A DNA stretch of 64,000 nt from Alternaria dauci (taxonomy: Eukaryota > Ascomycota > Dothideomycetes > Pleosporales > Pleosporaceae). The notes beneath the pieces are model-generated. The model worked only from the letters and a program-made list of their open reading frames with translations. It ran no database searches and was not told where the DNA came from. The stretch spans positions 1,240,001 to 1,304,000 of the forward strand of contig NC_091275.1 in NCBI RefSeq assembly GCF_042100115.1, given 5' to 3'. This document shows positions 19,487 to 29,274 of the stretch, in pieces. How positions within the stretch are numbered: position 1 is the first letter of the stretch; each line of letters opens with the position of its first letter. The position numbers were made by a program, and so were the translations under genes.

Positions 19487-19962
19487 TGTTACAAGGTAAT
19501 AAGGAATTGCTTCCCTTTTATGCAGGTCGTATAAAGGAAGACTATTAGGCGGACACGATGGACGAAAGTGGATCTAGGGCGGGGCCCAGATTACGTGAAA
19601 GGAATGGCATCCCGCTAAGACCTGGCCTCTGGGAGGCTAGTGAGGATTGGGAGGTTACGGCCCTCCTAGGCCTCCCTCTTGGAAGGGAGGGTAAGGAGGA
19701 CAGGACCTATGGTAATGGGTATAAGAATGTGTTGGATCTTATTATTACACTTGTTGTGGTTAACTTAAATAGTTCATCTCTTACACAGATTGTCAACTAG
19801 TTATTCTATCGTTTATAGAATTGGTATTGTTTATCCTTTAGTTATAACGATAACTCTTTTCCACCTGATCATTCCATACGATACCTCACGGACTACCGCT
19901 TTAGTCTACCTCGCCTTAGTACGGACCGAGCCTAGAGAAGTATAGCCTAACCCCGTGTAACA
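19487..19962 (+). repeat. 5' LTR of element 3 (RIP-mutated)
   Basis: This LTR is of the same haplotype as the 5' LTRs at 1540 and 11272 and is preceded by the TACTT target-site copy. Confidence 0.92.
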
Positions 19963-20025
19963 CTTTAACCACCTTGGATATCAGTGGACGTTTAACCAAC
20001 AGGACAGCCCGATTAAGATTCAACA

Positions 20026-21966
20026 ATGGCTCATCAGGGAAACGCGCAGAACAACAGGGCTCAGGGTCAGGGACCCTCGACGCCAGCACGCCCTACCCCA
20101 GAAAATGATGAGATGCTGGAAGCATCCGATGACGAGGGAGAGAACCCTAACGTCACCGAGCTCAGGAATCTTAGGCAACACACAACCACGCAGGCTCAGC
20201 AGATTGCTGAGATGCAGGCAATGATCAATCAGCTTGCAGGGCAACTGATGATGACCCCTAACGAACGACCCGTTGCTACAAAGAAACCCAAGATAGCGTC
20301 ACCAGAGAAATACGGTGGAGAACGAGAAAAGCTACGAGTATTTCTCACCAACATCGACCTGTACTGCGAGTACAACGAGGTACCCAACGACCAGGAAAAG
20401 ATCCTCATGGCCAGTACATACATGAAGGATAAGGCTTCCAATTGGATGCAACCCTATGTGGACGATTATCTGCTGGATGCAGAACACATGGGCACCAAAG
20501 AAGGAACCCGTACCTTATTCGCAAGTTGGACAGAGTTTAAGCAAGAGATGGGACGCATCTTCGGAGAAGTAGACGCTCAGAACCAGGCAGAGAAGAAGAT
20601 CACTCGCCTGAGGCAGACCTCGTCAGTATCGGCATACACGGCGGAATTTAAGCAACTACAAGCACGGATCGATTGGGATGATGCGGCACTTCGAACGGTA
20701 TTCGAAGCAGGCCTCAAAGAGAATGTCAAGGACGGCCTTGTACACCACGATAAGCCCGGGACGCTACACGCTCTGATCGAGCTAGCCACGCGTATCGACA
20801 ACAGGTTGTGGGAACGAAACGATCAGAAGAAATACTTCCGACCCAACCTGCCCAACATGAAGAAACAGCGTGGTAGATTCGACAGGGATAGCGACGCCAT
20901 CATGACCGGCAAGGTACAAGAGAAGGCCAAAGACAAGAAAACCCGAGGAGGTAAAAGACACGACGGTCTCTCCAAGGAAGAACGCCAGCGGCGTTACGAC
21001 AACAAAGCATGTCTCCGATGCGGGAAGACAGGACACTTCGCTAGGGATTGCGAAGAAGAACAAGTCAAACAGGCAGCTGTCAAGATCCGGATGATCAGAC
21101 AAGGCACGCCTTACCCGGCCGGGATAGAGCCGGATGACAACCTAAGCGACTTAGACCTATACGAAGAGGCACGCTTGGAGGATAAGGAAGGCTACGAAAT
21201 CGTCCCAAGAGTTAAACCGGACAACGAAGTTCTCACCATGGGCCAGCCAAAGAAGACTGACTGGAAGGTCAAAGGCACCATCGTGATGGAACGATTAGCC
21301 AACAACCAGTGTTGGGTATGTGGTAACAAGACACACTACGCCGACGAATGCACGGTTCGCGAACGAATCATGATTACCGGCCCGAATGCCGAAGAAATTG
21401 GGTATCAGGCGATACACCAACAACCCTACTTCGATGATCCAATGGTTGAGGTCGAGGACCAAGAAGCCCACGAAGTAGAAGATACCAAGGATCACAAGGA
21501 TTTGTGTTGGTATGACTGTAAGATAAATTGCGAGTTCCATAAGCAAGATAAGGAGGATTGCAGGACAGACCAGGACCGGTGCTGCCACCTGAACCTCTGG
21601 GCAGACGAATGTCTAGCAGACATCTGCCATCTACACGAACCAGAGAAAGTGGAGATCCACTACAGACTTCTATGGACGCAATGCAGGAACGGGTGTGACT
21701 TCCATCGCAAGCAGCTCAAGGAAGCACACAAGGTGGATGACTATTACCATCGCACCCTATCATCAAACATCTGCGAGGTAGCAGATTGTGAGATTCACGA
21801 GGCCAAGAAGGCTCAACCAAGGAAGAGGATCACCAGGGAGGAGATACCTCACCAGAACATTCATTGGAGCTTCTGTTACGACGACAGGTGCTTGACGCAC
21901 TACAGCTCAAAGAATGACACAGGCTACTTTCCTAAGTACAGGAAAGGTAAGCAGTCAAAAAACTAG
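20026..21966 (+). CDS. gag: Gag polyprotein, element 3
   Basis: This 646-residue Gag differs from the other two copies by one residue I can see, Gly to Ser in the segment RDGDAI (codon GGC to AGC at a TpG site). There is also a silent change at about 20157. The zinc knuckles, Cys/His modules and slippery heptamer are unchanged. Confidence 0.94.
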   Translation: MAHQGNAQNNRAQGQGPSTPARPTPENDEMLEASDDEGENPNVTELRNLRQHTTTQAQQIAEMQAMINQLAGQLMMTPNERPVATKKPKIASPEKYGGEREKLRVFLTNIDLYCEYNEVPNDQEKILMASTYMKDKASNWMQPYVDDYLLDAEHMGTKEGTRTLFASWTEFKQEMGRIFGEVDAQNQAEKKITRLRQTSSVSAYTAEFKQLQARIDWDDAALRTVFEAGLKENVKDGLVHHDKPGTLHALIELATRIDNRLWERNDQKKYFRPNLPNMKKQRGRFDRDSDAIMTGKVQEKAKDKKTRGGKRHDGLSKEERQRRYDNKACLRCGKTGHFARDCEEEQVKQAAVKIRMIRQGTPYPAGIEPDDNLSDLDLYEEARLEDKEGYEIVPRVKPDNEVLTMGQPKKTDWKVKGTIVMERLANNQCWVCGNKTHYADECTVRERIMITGPNAEEIGYQAIHQQPYFDDPMVEVEDQEAHEVEDTKDHKDLCWYDCKINCEFHKQDKEDCRTDQDRCCHLNLWADECLADICHLHEPEKVEIHYRLLWTQCRNGCDFHRKQLKEAHKVDDYYHRTLSSNICEVADCEIHEAKKAQPRKRITREEIPHQNIHWSFCYDDRCLTHYSSKNDTGYFPKYRKGKQSKN

Positions 21967-24900
21967 GATGCCGCCAGGGACAGGGTCACGCTGGTGAAGG
22001 CAGTCCTAAAACGACCCTTAGGAAGGTGCAGGATACCGATGGTCGGGTGAAGCAGCTGCTCACGACCGTATCTGTACAGGGACGAAACATCGAGGCGCTC
22101 GTAGATAGCGGGGCCGCACGAACGATGATCTCACCCAGAGTGGTGGAGAAACACGAACTACCCTACCGGGTTAAGAAGAACCCAGTATCGGTACTGTTAG
22201 CCGACGAGAAACCCATGGAATATGGAAACGGCATGATACGGATGGAAACCGAATCAACAAAGCTACGGATAGCTGGCATAGAGTGCCAAATGAATATCGA
22301 CATAATGGAACTAGGAGGACTAGACATGTTGATTGGTTATGACTGGCTAGATGCCCATAACCCCGCCATCGACTGGCGAATGAAGACGATACTCAGAAGA
22401 GAACCTGTGCACAAGGTTGCTAGAGTACGCCAAAGAGTGAGCCCGAAGGACCAGAGCTCAACCCAGGACGGGAGGTTCGGCAAGATCTCGCCTCATAAGA
22501 TCATGAGAATCTATGAGAAGGACCCTCAAAGAGTAGGAGTCATATGGATAAGACGAGTCGCGACCACGAAGGAAGGACCCTTACCACTAGAGATACCAAG
22601 AGAGTATCAGACCGACGAGTTTAGAGAACTCTTCGAGGAAAACGAAGCCACGGACTTGGCAGACCATCAGGATTGGGATCACGAGATCATCCTAGATGAA
22701 GGGGCAAAGTTAAGCCCAGGACCTATGTATCCCATATCGCCCGAGCACGATGCTGAGCTAAGGGAGTACATCCAGAAGAATCTGAAGAAGGGATTTATCC
22801 GACCGGGATCAGGCCCAATGGCCTCACCCATCTTGTTCGTAAAGAAGCCTAACGGGAAGTGGCGACTATGTGTCGACTTCCGAAGGTTGAACAGCGTTAC
22901 TCGGAAGAACCGATATCCCTTACCACTAATAACCGAGCTCATGGATCGACTCCAGGGAGCCAAGTGGTTTACGAAGTTCGACGTTCGGGAAGGATTTCAC
23001 CGAATCAGGATCAAGGAAGGACACGAATGGATGACAGCGTTCAAAACGAAATATGGACTGTTCGAGTACACAGTAATGCCTTTTGGGTTAACGAATGCCC
23101 CGGCAACGTTTCAGTCAGTCATCAACAACGCTCTTCACGAGTACCTTGGAATCTTCGTCACAGCGTACATCGACGATGTGCTGGTATACTCTAGCGGGAC
23201 GCTAGAAGAACATGTGGAACATGTCAAGAAAGTGCTCAGGAAGCTTAAGGAATACAAGCTGTACCTGCAGCCGGGGAAGTGCGAATTTCACACGAAGGAA
23301 ACGGAATACCTAGGCTTCATAATATCCACAGAGGGGGTGAAGATGAACCCAAAGAAGACAGCGGCTGTACAGGAATGGCCAACGCCCAAAACAGTCAAGG
23401 ACGTGCAATCCTTCCTAGGATTTGCCAACTACTACCGGAAGTTCATCAAGGATTACTCAAAGATCACAACACCTCTCTCCGAGATCACGAAGAAGGAAGT
23501 TGGTTTCAAATGGAACGAGGAACATCAGGAGGCTTTTGATCGAATCAAGCAGATATTCCTCGAGGCACCAGTACTAGAGATGTACGACCCAAAGCGAGAG
23601 ACGCGAGTCGAGACCGACGCGTCAGATTATGCACTCGGAGCTGTATTGTCGCAGCAGTGCCCAGACAAAAAGTGGAGACCAGTGTTCTACCACTCAAGAA
23701 AGTTCTCTGGAGCAGAACTAAACTACGACGTTCACGATAAGGAGCTACTAGGAGTAGTCGATGCCTTTGAACAGTGGGAAGTCTATTTGCTAGGACTACC
23801 ACACCAGATCGAGGTTTTTACCGATCACCAGAACTTGGCAGGTTTCATGACAACGAAGAAACTCAACCGACGACAAGTCCGATGGGCTGAGATGCTAGCT
23901 CAGTTCGACTTCAAGATAACTCACCGCGCTAGAACGCTCAACGGAGCTGCGGATGCTTTAAGCAGGAGATCCGACTTACGCGAGGAAAATCATAAGGAAC
24001 CACATGACGCCATGTTCAAGAAGATGCCTGATGGCACACTACGTTACAACCAGCCGGAACTAGCTAAGATAGCTAAGGTGGCCGAGCGGGTAGAAACACT
24101 TCAGCAGCAGTGGCAGCAGAGAGCGGCCAGCTGGCAGTTCGAGCCTGACGAGAACGGCTCCGACGAACTGTTACAAGACGAGCGAGAGTACCGAGATATG
24201 ATTCGAAGCGATCGAACATATGTACCCCCACACATGAGATCGAGTCTCATCAAGGAACTGCATGAGTCCCCAGAGTATGGACATGCATCGCTAGAAGAAA
24301 TGGTCAGGCGACTATCAAAGGTGTTTGCGATACCACGCTTGCGAGCGAAGGTGCAGGACGTCCTAGGCAACTGTTTGGCTTGTCATCAGAACAAACCCAA
24401 GAGACATAAGCCCTATGGCCTGTTACAACCCTTACCGCCACCAACGAGACCATGGAGCAGCGTAACAATAGACTTCATAGTAAAGCTCCCGAAGTCGTTA
24501 GAACCAGGATCCGGAAGATTATGCGACACAGTCCTAGTCATCGTGTGTCGTCACACGAAAGGAGCAAAGTTTGTGCCCACGGAAGAAACCATTACGGCAG
24601 AAGAATGCGCGTATAAGGTCAGCAAGGCACTTATGTCAGAACATAGGATACCTGAAGAATTCATCACCGATCGTGATAAACTGTTCACTTCCAAGTATTG
24701 GAACACATTCCTGGCAAAGCTGGGTGTGAAGAAGAAACTATCGACTAGCTTCCACCCCGAAACAGATGGCCAGACGGAACGAACGAACCAGACACTGGAA
24801 CAGTATCTGAGGATGTACGCCAACAAGCTGCAAGACAATTGGGTTGAACTCTTGCCGACAGCACAATTGGCCTACAATAGTACTAGGTCTGCGACGACTA

Positions 24901-26039
24901 AGTACTCACCACACTACGCGAATTACGGATATGAGCCGGTTGCTCATCGAGATCCAAAAGATATAGAGAGTATCGCAGTAGGTGCAGACGACAAAGCCCG
25001 CTTGATGCGAGGACTGCACGAAGAATTGAGCAAGAACATAGCTCATAGGAACCTCACGACAGCTAAGGCGGCTAATAAGCAAAGGATTGAGGGACCAACC
25101 TTTAAGAAGGGGGACAAAGTTTTCCTGTCACGTCAGAACTTGAAAACTAAGCGACCAAGCAAGAAACTGGACAACCTCCGAATAGGACCATTCGAGGTTC
25201 TAGAGGAAATGGGTAACGTAAACTACAAACTCCAACTCCCACCAGGCATGCGCATCCACCCTGTCTTTCACAAGAAACTCCTGGAAAGAGCACCTCCAGA
25301 TGCCGAGCTAGCTACCGACATAGAGCTCGAAGACGATGAGTACGAGGTCGAAGAAATCAGGGACCTGCGGAAAATCGGTCGTCAGTGGAAATACTTGGTC
25401 AAGTGGCTAGGATGGCCAGAGAGCCAGAACACTTGGGAACCAAAAGAAAATTTGACGAACTGCAAGTCACAGGTACGTGAGTACCATCGGAAACACCCAG
25501 AGAAGGGAGGACCGGGTCCTCAAGGGAAGAAAAGAATTCAGAAAAAGGATCGAAAGAAGCGTCATCCTGCAACCAGCCCAAGTCAGTCGACAGTCCGGGT
25601 AGCGATGGTTCAGTTGGTTGAAAGTCCGTACCAGGGGCAGAGTTCCCCTCGGCTTGCTCTTTCGCGCGATCCTGAAGACTCAAAATGGCGTGATCTCGAT
25701 CAGCGAATGCTCGCTCTCGCGCCTCAGTCTCTGCCACTTCCAGCCGAAGTTGAGCGACCTCGGCCTCAGCTCGAAGAAGCGCCAAGCGCTTCTCGCGCTT
25801 TTCAGCCTCAACCTTCTCCCACTCTTCCTCAGTCACAAATAAGCTACACTCAGCTTTCACCGAAATACAGCCCGCACACTGCCCAGAGGCAGTGTCCACG
25901 AAACAACGAAGATTCTTCTCCTCACACCGCTTGCAACGAAAGGTCATCTTGTTCCCTTGTTGGCGGATACGGTCAGCACGAGCCTGGCGCTGTTGAGTCG
26001 AGTTCTGGGTACGGACGCGTCGAGAAGTCTGAACCTTAG
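21951..26039 (+). CDS. pol: Pol polyprotein, element 3, shortened by 29 codons
   Basis: Enzymatic domains are as in element 1. RNase H keeps the conserved Ser (HSRKF), but RAGTL has become RARTL, the integrase segment VTMDF is VTIDF, and EHGIP is EHRIP. All four of these have G-to-A changes at TpG sites or the reverse difference. A TGG-to-TAG change ends the frame at 26039, removing the last 29 residues of the low-complexity tail. The chromodomain is intact, so the truncation may not matter for Pol. Confidence 0.93.
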   Translation, partial: AVKKLGCRQGQGHAGEGSPKTTLRKVQDTDGRVKQLLTTVSVQGRNIEALVDSGAARTMISPRVVEKHELPYRVKKNPVSVLLADEKPMEYGNGMIRMETESTKLRIAGIECQMNIDIMELGGLDMLIGYDWLDAHNPAIDWRMKTILRREPVHKVARVRQRVSPKDQSSTQDGRFGKISPHKIMRIYEKDPQRVGVIWIRRVATTKEGPLPLEIPREYQTDEFRELFEENEATDLADHQDWDHEIILDEGAKLSPGPMYPISPEHDAELREYIQKNLKKGFIRPGSGPMASPILFVKKPNGKWRLCVDFRRLNSVTRKNRYPLPLITELMDRLQGAKWFTKFDVREGFHRIRIKEGHEWMTAFKTKYGLFEYTVMPFGLTNAPATFQSVINNALHEYLGIFVTAYIDDVLVYSSGTLEEHVEHVKKVLRKLKEYKLYLQPGKCEFHTKETEYLGFIISTEGVKMNPKKTAAVQEWPTPKTVKDVQSFLGFANYYRKFIKDYSKITTPLSEITKKEVGFKWNEEHQEAFDRIKQIFLEAPVLEMYDPKRETRVETDASDYALGAVLSQQCPDKKWRPVFYHSRKFSGAELNYDVHDKELLGVVDAFEQWEVYLLGLPHQIEVFTDHQNLAGFMTTKKLNRRQVRWAEMLAQFDFKITHRARTLNGAADALSRRSDLREENHKEPHDAMFKKMPDGTLRYNQPELAKIAKVAERVETLQQQWQQRAASWQFEPDENGSDELLQDEREYRDMIRSDRTYVPPHMRSSLIKELHESPEYGHASLEEMVRRLSKVFAIPRLRAKVQDVLGNCLACHQNKPKRHKPYGLLQPLPPPTRPWSSVTIDFIVKLPKSLEPGSGRLCDTVLVIVCRHTKGAKFVPTEETITAEECAYKVSKALMSEHRIPEEFITDRDKLFTSKYWNTFLAKLGVKKKLSTSFHPETDGQTERTNQTLEQYLRMYANKLQDNWVELLPTAQLAYNSTRSATTKYSPHYANYGYEPVAHRDPKDIESIAVGADDKARLMRGLHEELSKNIAHRNLTTAKAANKQRIEGPTFKKGDKVFLSRQNLKTKRPSKKLDNLRIGPFEVLEEMGNVNYKLQLPPGMRIHPVFHKKLLERAPPDAELATDIELEDDEYEVEEIRDLRKIGRQWKYLVKWLGWPESQNTWEPKENLTNCKSQVREYHRKHPEKGGPGPQGKKRIQKKDRKKRHPATSPSQSTVRVAMVQLVESPYQGQSSPRLALSRDPEDSKWRDLDQRMLALAPQSLPLPAEVERPRPQLEEAPSASRAFQPQPSPTLPQSQISYTQLSPKYSPHTAQRQCPRNNEDSSPHTACNERSSCSLVGGYGQHEPGAVESSSGYGRVEKSEP

Positions 26040-26043
26040 GCAT
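25399..26043 (-). CDS. Antisense Zn(II)2Cys6-like ORF in element 3
   Basis: This 214-codon ORF has all six cluster cysteines. One substitution relative to the other copies is visible, Glu31 to Lys just before the cluster. The G-to-A change that stops pol at 26037-26039 is silent here (Pro2 codon CCC to CCT), so the antisense frame survives while the sense frame breaks. Confidence 0.58.
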   Translation of the reverse strand: MPKVQTSRRVRTQNSTQQRQARADRIRQQGNKMTFRCKRCEEKNLRCFVDTASGQCAGCISVKAECSLFVTEEEWEKVEAEKREKRLALLRAEAEVAQLRLEVAETEARERAFADRDHAILSLQDRAKEQAEGNSAPGTDFQPTEPSLPGLSTDLGWLQDDASFDPFSEFFSSLEDPVLPSLGVSDGTHVPVTCSSSNFLLVPKCSGSLAILAT

Positions 26044-26182
26044 GGTCAGGGAAAGTGAGGAAAAGAGGAAAGAGAGGATACGACACCACCGGAGTAGCTA
26101 TACCTCCACCACCGCCGCCGGACTAGGCGCGGGAAAACGATAATCTAGGGTATCGAGACGATACGCCTAAGAGGGGGGGTAA

Positions 26183-26658
26183 TGTTACAAGGTAACAAGG
26201 AATTGCTTCCCTTTCATGCAGGTCGTATAAAGGAAGACCATCAGGCGGACACGATGGACGAAAGTGGATCTAGGGCGGGGCCCAGATCACGTGAAAGGAA
26301 TGGCATCCCGCCAAGACCTGGCCTCTGGGAGGCCAGTGAGGATTGGGAGGTCACGGCCCTCCTAGGCCTCCCTCTTGGAAGGGAGGGTAAGGAGGACAGG
26401 ACCTATGGTAATAGGTATAAGAATGTGTTGGATCTCATTATTACACTCGTTGTAGTTAACTCAAATAGTTCATCTCTTACACAGATTGTTAACTAGTTAT
26501 TCTATCGTTTATAGAATTGGTATTGTTTATCCTTTGGTTACAACGATAACTCTTTTCCACCTGATCATTCTATACGATACCTTACGGACTACCGCTTTAG
26601 TCTACCTCGCCTTAGTACGGATCGAGCCTAGAGAAGTATAGCCTAACCCCGTGTAACA
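26183..26658 (+). repeat. 3' LTR of element 3, right end of the array
   Basis: This 476-bp LTR has some of its own RIP-type changes (for example GTAATAGG, TGTAGTTAAC, CCTTACGG). It is followed by TACTT and unique sequence, so it has the authentic outer boundary of the original insertion. Confidence 0.92.
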
Positions 26659-28270
26659 TACTTCTTAAAACCTTTAGCGTCTAGGGTAGGACCCTATATA
26701 GTAGTAGAGGTAATTGTATTATTATTAGGAGGCTTATAACTATAGTAAAGAATATAGGTAATTTAATAGATCTTATTAAGGTTAATATCTATATTTTTAT
26801 AAGGCTATAATATATTAGCATACCTTATAATAGGTTAATATATACTAAAATACTATATAATAAAGCCTTATAGTATAGTAATTATAGTTTAGTAGGAAAT
26901 AGCGCCTACACTTATAGGTCTAGACTATAGTAGCACTTCTAGCTATATTCTAGACCCTAGTAAAGAAGACCTTATAGTTACCCTTATTTATATTTGGGAA
27001 GTTATAGCTATACTCTCCTAAAACCTTATACTTACCTAACTCCTAGCCTAATAAGTAACTAGTATATAGATAATAAGTTATATATATAGTACTAGAGGCA
27101 TAGTAGTTAGATATAAGTAGCTTAGAATAGGGCGCTATAATAAGATATAGCCTAGAATAGGGTAATATATAGTAGATAGGTAAATAGGTAGGTAAAAAAG
27201 TTAAGAACGTAGTAAGGGGCGTAGAGGTAGGGTAGAGGGGGTTATATTAGTCTTAATCTAGTTATCTAGGTCTTATTAGCGCTAGAATAGGCTAAAACAC
27301 GCCTCCCTACCTATTAAAGGGCTAAATAGCCCCTATAAGCCCCTAAGGGCTTATAGTAAAGTAATTTAGGCTTAATAGGTCCTTTATAGGATTAATAAAA
27401 GGGTAGGGAATTACTTATAATTTTAATTATTAGGGAGTAGGGAGAAGGAGGAAAGATACTAGAATAGCTAGAAATATACCAGAAGCTTAGGCTACCTAAA
27501 AACTAAGCTAGTAGAGGTAATAGTAGGGCGGTAGTAAAGGTAAAGATAAAGTTTTTAAACTAAGTAAATTCTTAAATTTACCTACCTATAGAATTATAAA
27601 TTTACCCCCCTATATACCTGTAGAGCCCCTAGTAGTTAGGCGCTAGGCGAGCTAGCTAACTAACTTAGAATAGGCTACTTAGGGGTAATTTACTCTTAAT
27701 TAGGTTAATTTAACCTAAGGAGGAAGATAATATTAGGAACTAGATATATCTAGTGCCTTCTAGTCTAGAATAAACTAGGATAGACTTAAATACTCCTTCC
27801 TTTACTATTATAGCTTAATAGCGATTTATCTCTAGTCTATATAAGAATAATACTACTATTTATACTAATTATTATATATCTAGTATCCTATATTACTATT
27901 ATTTAATAATAGTATAATAGCTATAATAGCTTTAATAGCTATAGTAGCTGTAGTAGTAATATATAAGGGTACTACTAATATATAGACTTTATAGCTACTT
28001 AAAGGGAATTATAATTATAATTATAACTATAACTATAACTATAATTACTATAATTACTATAATATAATAGAGCTTAATCTCTAGGTAGTATTCGTAGTAG
28101 TTATAATAATAATAAAGACGTTAAAGTAGTATAGGGTATAATATAGGTAGAGTAGATAGAAAGGTATTAAAGGTAAAAAGAGACTTCTAGATATACTAAG
28201 ACTATTTAGGCTTAGTTTTAAAATTTCTTAGTAATATAATATAAGATAATACTATAGGCCCTATCCCTAA
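26659..28270. repeat. RIP-like AT-rich block without genes
   Basis: The block is AT-rich and strongly depleted in CpA and TpG, with no ORF of note. Short stretches of ATAATT/ACTATA-type repeats lie near 28009-28065. It is distinct from the 1,043-bp spacer. It is most likely degraded repeat DNA into which element 3 inserted. Normal base composition returns abruptly near 28270-28290. Confidence 0.75.
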
Positions 28271-28680
28271 GGCCTAGGGGGCTGTATACAATCTATAGTA
28301 GCAGCGAGCAACAATTATGCTATGTAGAACACCCGACCAGGCAACTACAGAGAGCAATTAATCTTCACTTATATGGCGATACCGTACCTAGGCGACTACA
28401 GGGAGAGTGTAGAGTCCGCTTTTTCGGTCTCGGTTGCGGCCTACTGTATTGCGATAATCGTTGGGTTTGAGCTTTGGGGAACGGTTGGCGACTACAGGGG
28501 TGGCGTTCGATTGTTCCTTCCACCTGTGTCTCTGTGGTTTGAGCAGATGTGGGTCTCTGAGAGTAACCCGATTAGTCAAGCGCGCACGGATCCATCGCAC
28601 ACAGCATCGCAGTTGCCAAATTACTTCAACCGCCTTGTCAGAAATCTCCTACCACCAACACCAGCCCAAACACACACACA
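28271..28680 (+). promoter_or_regulatory. Upstream region of eL21
   Basis: These 410 bases of normal composition lie between the AT-rich block and the eL21 start. The stretch before the ATG is C/A-rich (CACCAACACCAGCC, then CACACACACA), a common fungal leader composition. I see no specific factor site. The ORFs here overlap in several frames and look like chance. Confidence 0.4.
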
Positions 28681-29274
28681 ATGGGTCACGCAGCCGGTCT
28701 TCGCGCGGGTACGCGCTATGCGTATGTTGAGAGTTGTTGCGCTATCCTGAATGTTGCTGACGCTGCCATAGCTTTTCGAGGAGCTTCAAGCAGAAGGGAA
28801 TGATCCCTCTCTCGACCTACCTCAAGCAGTACAAGGTCGGCGACATCGTCGATGTCGTAGCAAACGGTACGAAACCCCCAGAAACGCAGCGAGTGCAGTT
28901 CCAGGCGGAGGACTGATGAACAAACAGGTGCGGTCCAGAAGGGTATGCCCTACAAGGTCTACCACGGCAAGACCGGTATCGTCTACAACGTCACCAAGTC
29001 TGCCGTGGGCGTCATCCTCCAGAAGCAGGTCGGCAACCGATACATGGAGAAGCGCATCAACGTCCGCATCGAGCACGTCCGCCACTCCCGCTCACGAGAG
29101 GACTTCCTCAAGCGCGTCAAGCTCAACTTCGCCAAGCAACAAAAGGCCAAGGAGACTGGCGAGCCCCAGGAGATGAAGCGCCAGCCCGCACAGCCCCGCA
29201 CCGAGCACATCGTCAGCCTCAAGGAGCAAAAGCCTGAGAACATTACCCCCATCCCGTACGAGACCTACATTTAG
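28681..29274 (+). CDS. RPL21: 60S ribosomal protein eL21
   Basis: This is a component of the large cytosolic ribosomal subunit. Three exons, 28681-28721, 28772-28866 and 28928-29274, encode 160 residues, the usual eukaryotic length. The joined protein begins [14 protein letters not shown] and contains the conserved segments [31 protein letters not shown] and [12 protein letters not shown]. Intron 1 (50 bp) has GTATGT, a GCTGAC branch-like site and ATAG; intron 2 (61 bp) has GTACGA and ACAG. An intron close behind the start codon is common in fungal ribosomal protein genes. Its start is only about 2 kb from the end of the retrotransposon array. Confidence 0.96.

Larger units (their letters stand above)
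19487..26658 (+). mobile_element. Full-length Ty3/gypsy chromovirus, element 3
   Basis: The element spans 7,172 bp with LTRs at 19487-19962 and 26183-26658. It is flanked by TACTT on both sides (19482-19486 and 26659-26663), the only element here with a matching 5-bp target duplication. Element 3 therefore marks the original integration site. Its differences from elements 1 and 2 are almost all G-to-A or C-to-T transitions at TpG, CpA or CpG. Confidence 0.95.

Noticed and set aside
27999..28065. Short ATAATT/ACTATA repeats considered as a CRISPR or satellite array
   Set aside because: The units are irregular, only six bases long and without spacers. This is simple-sequence DNA within a RIP-like region.
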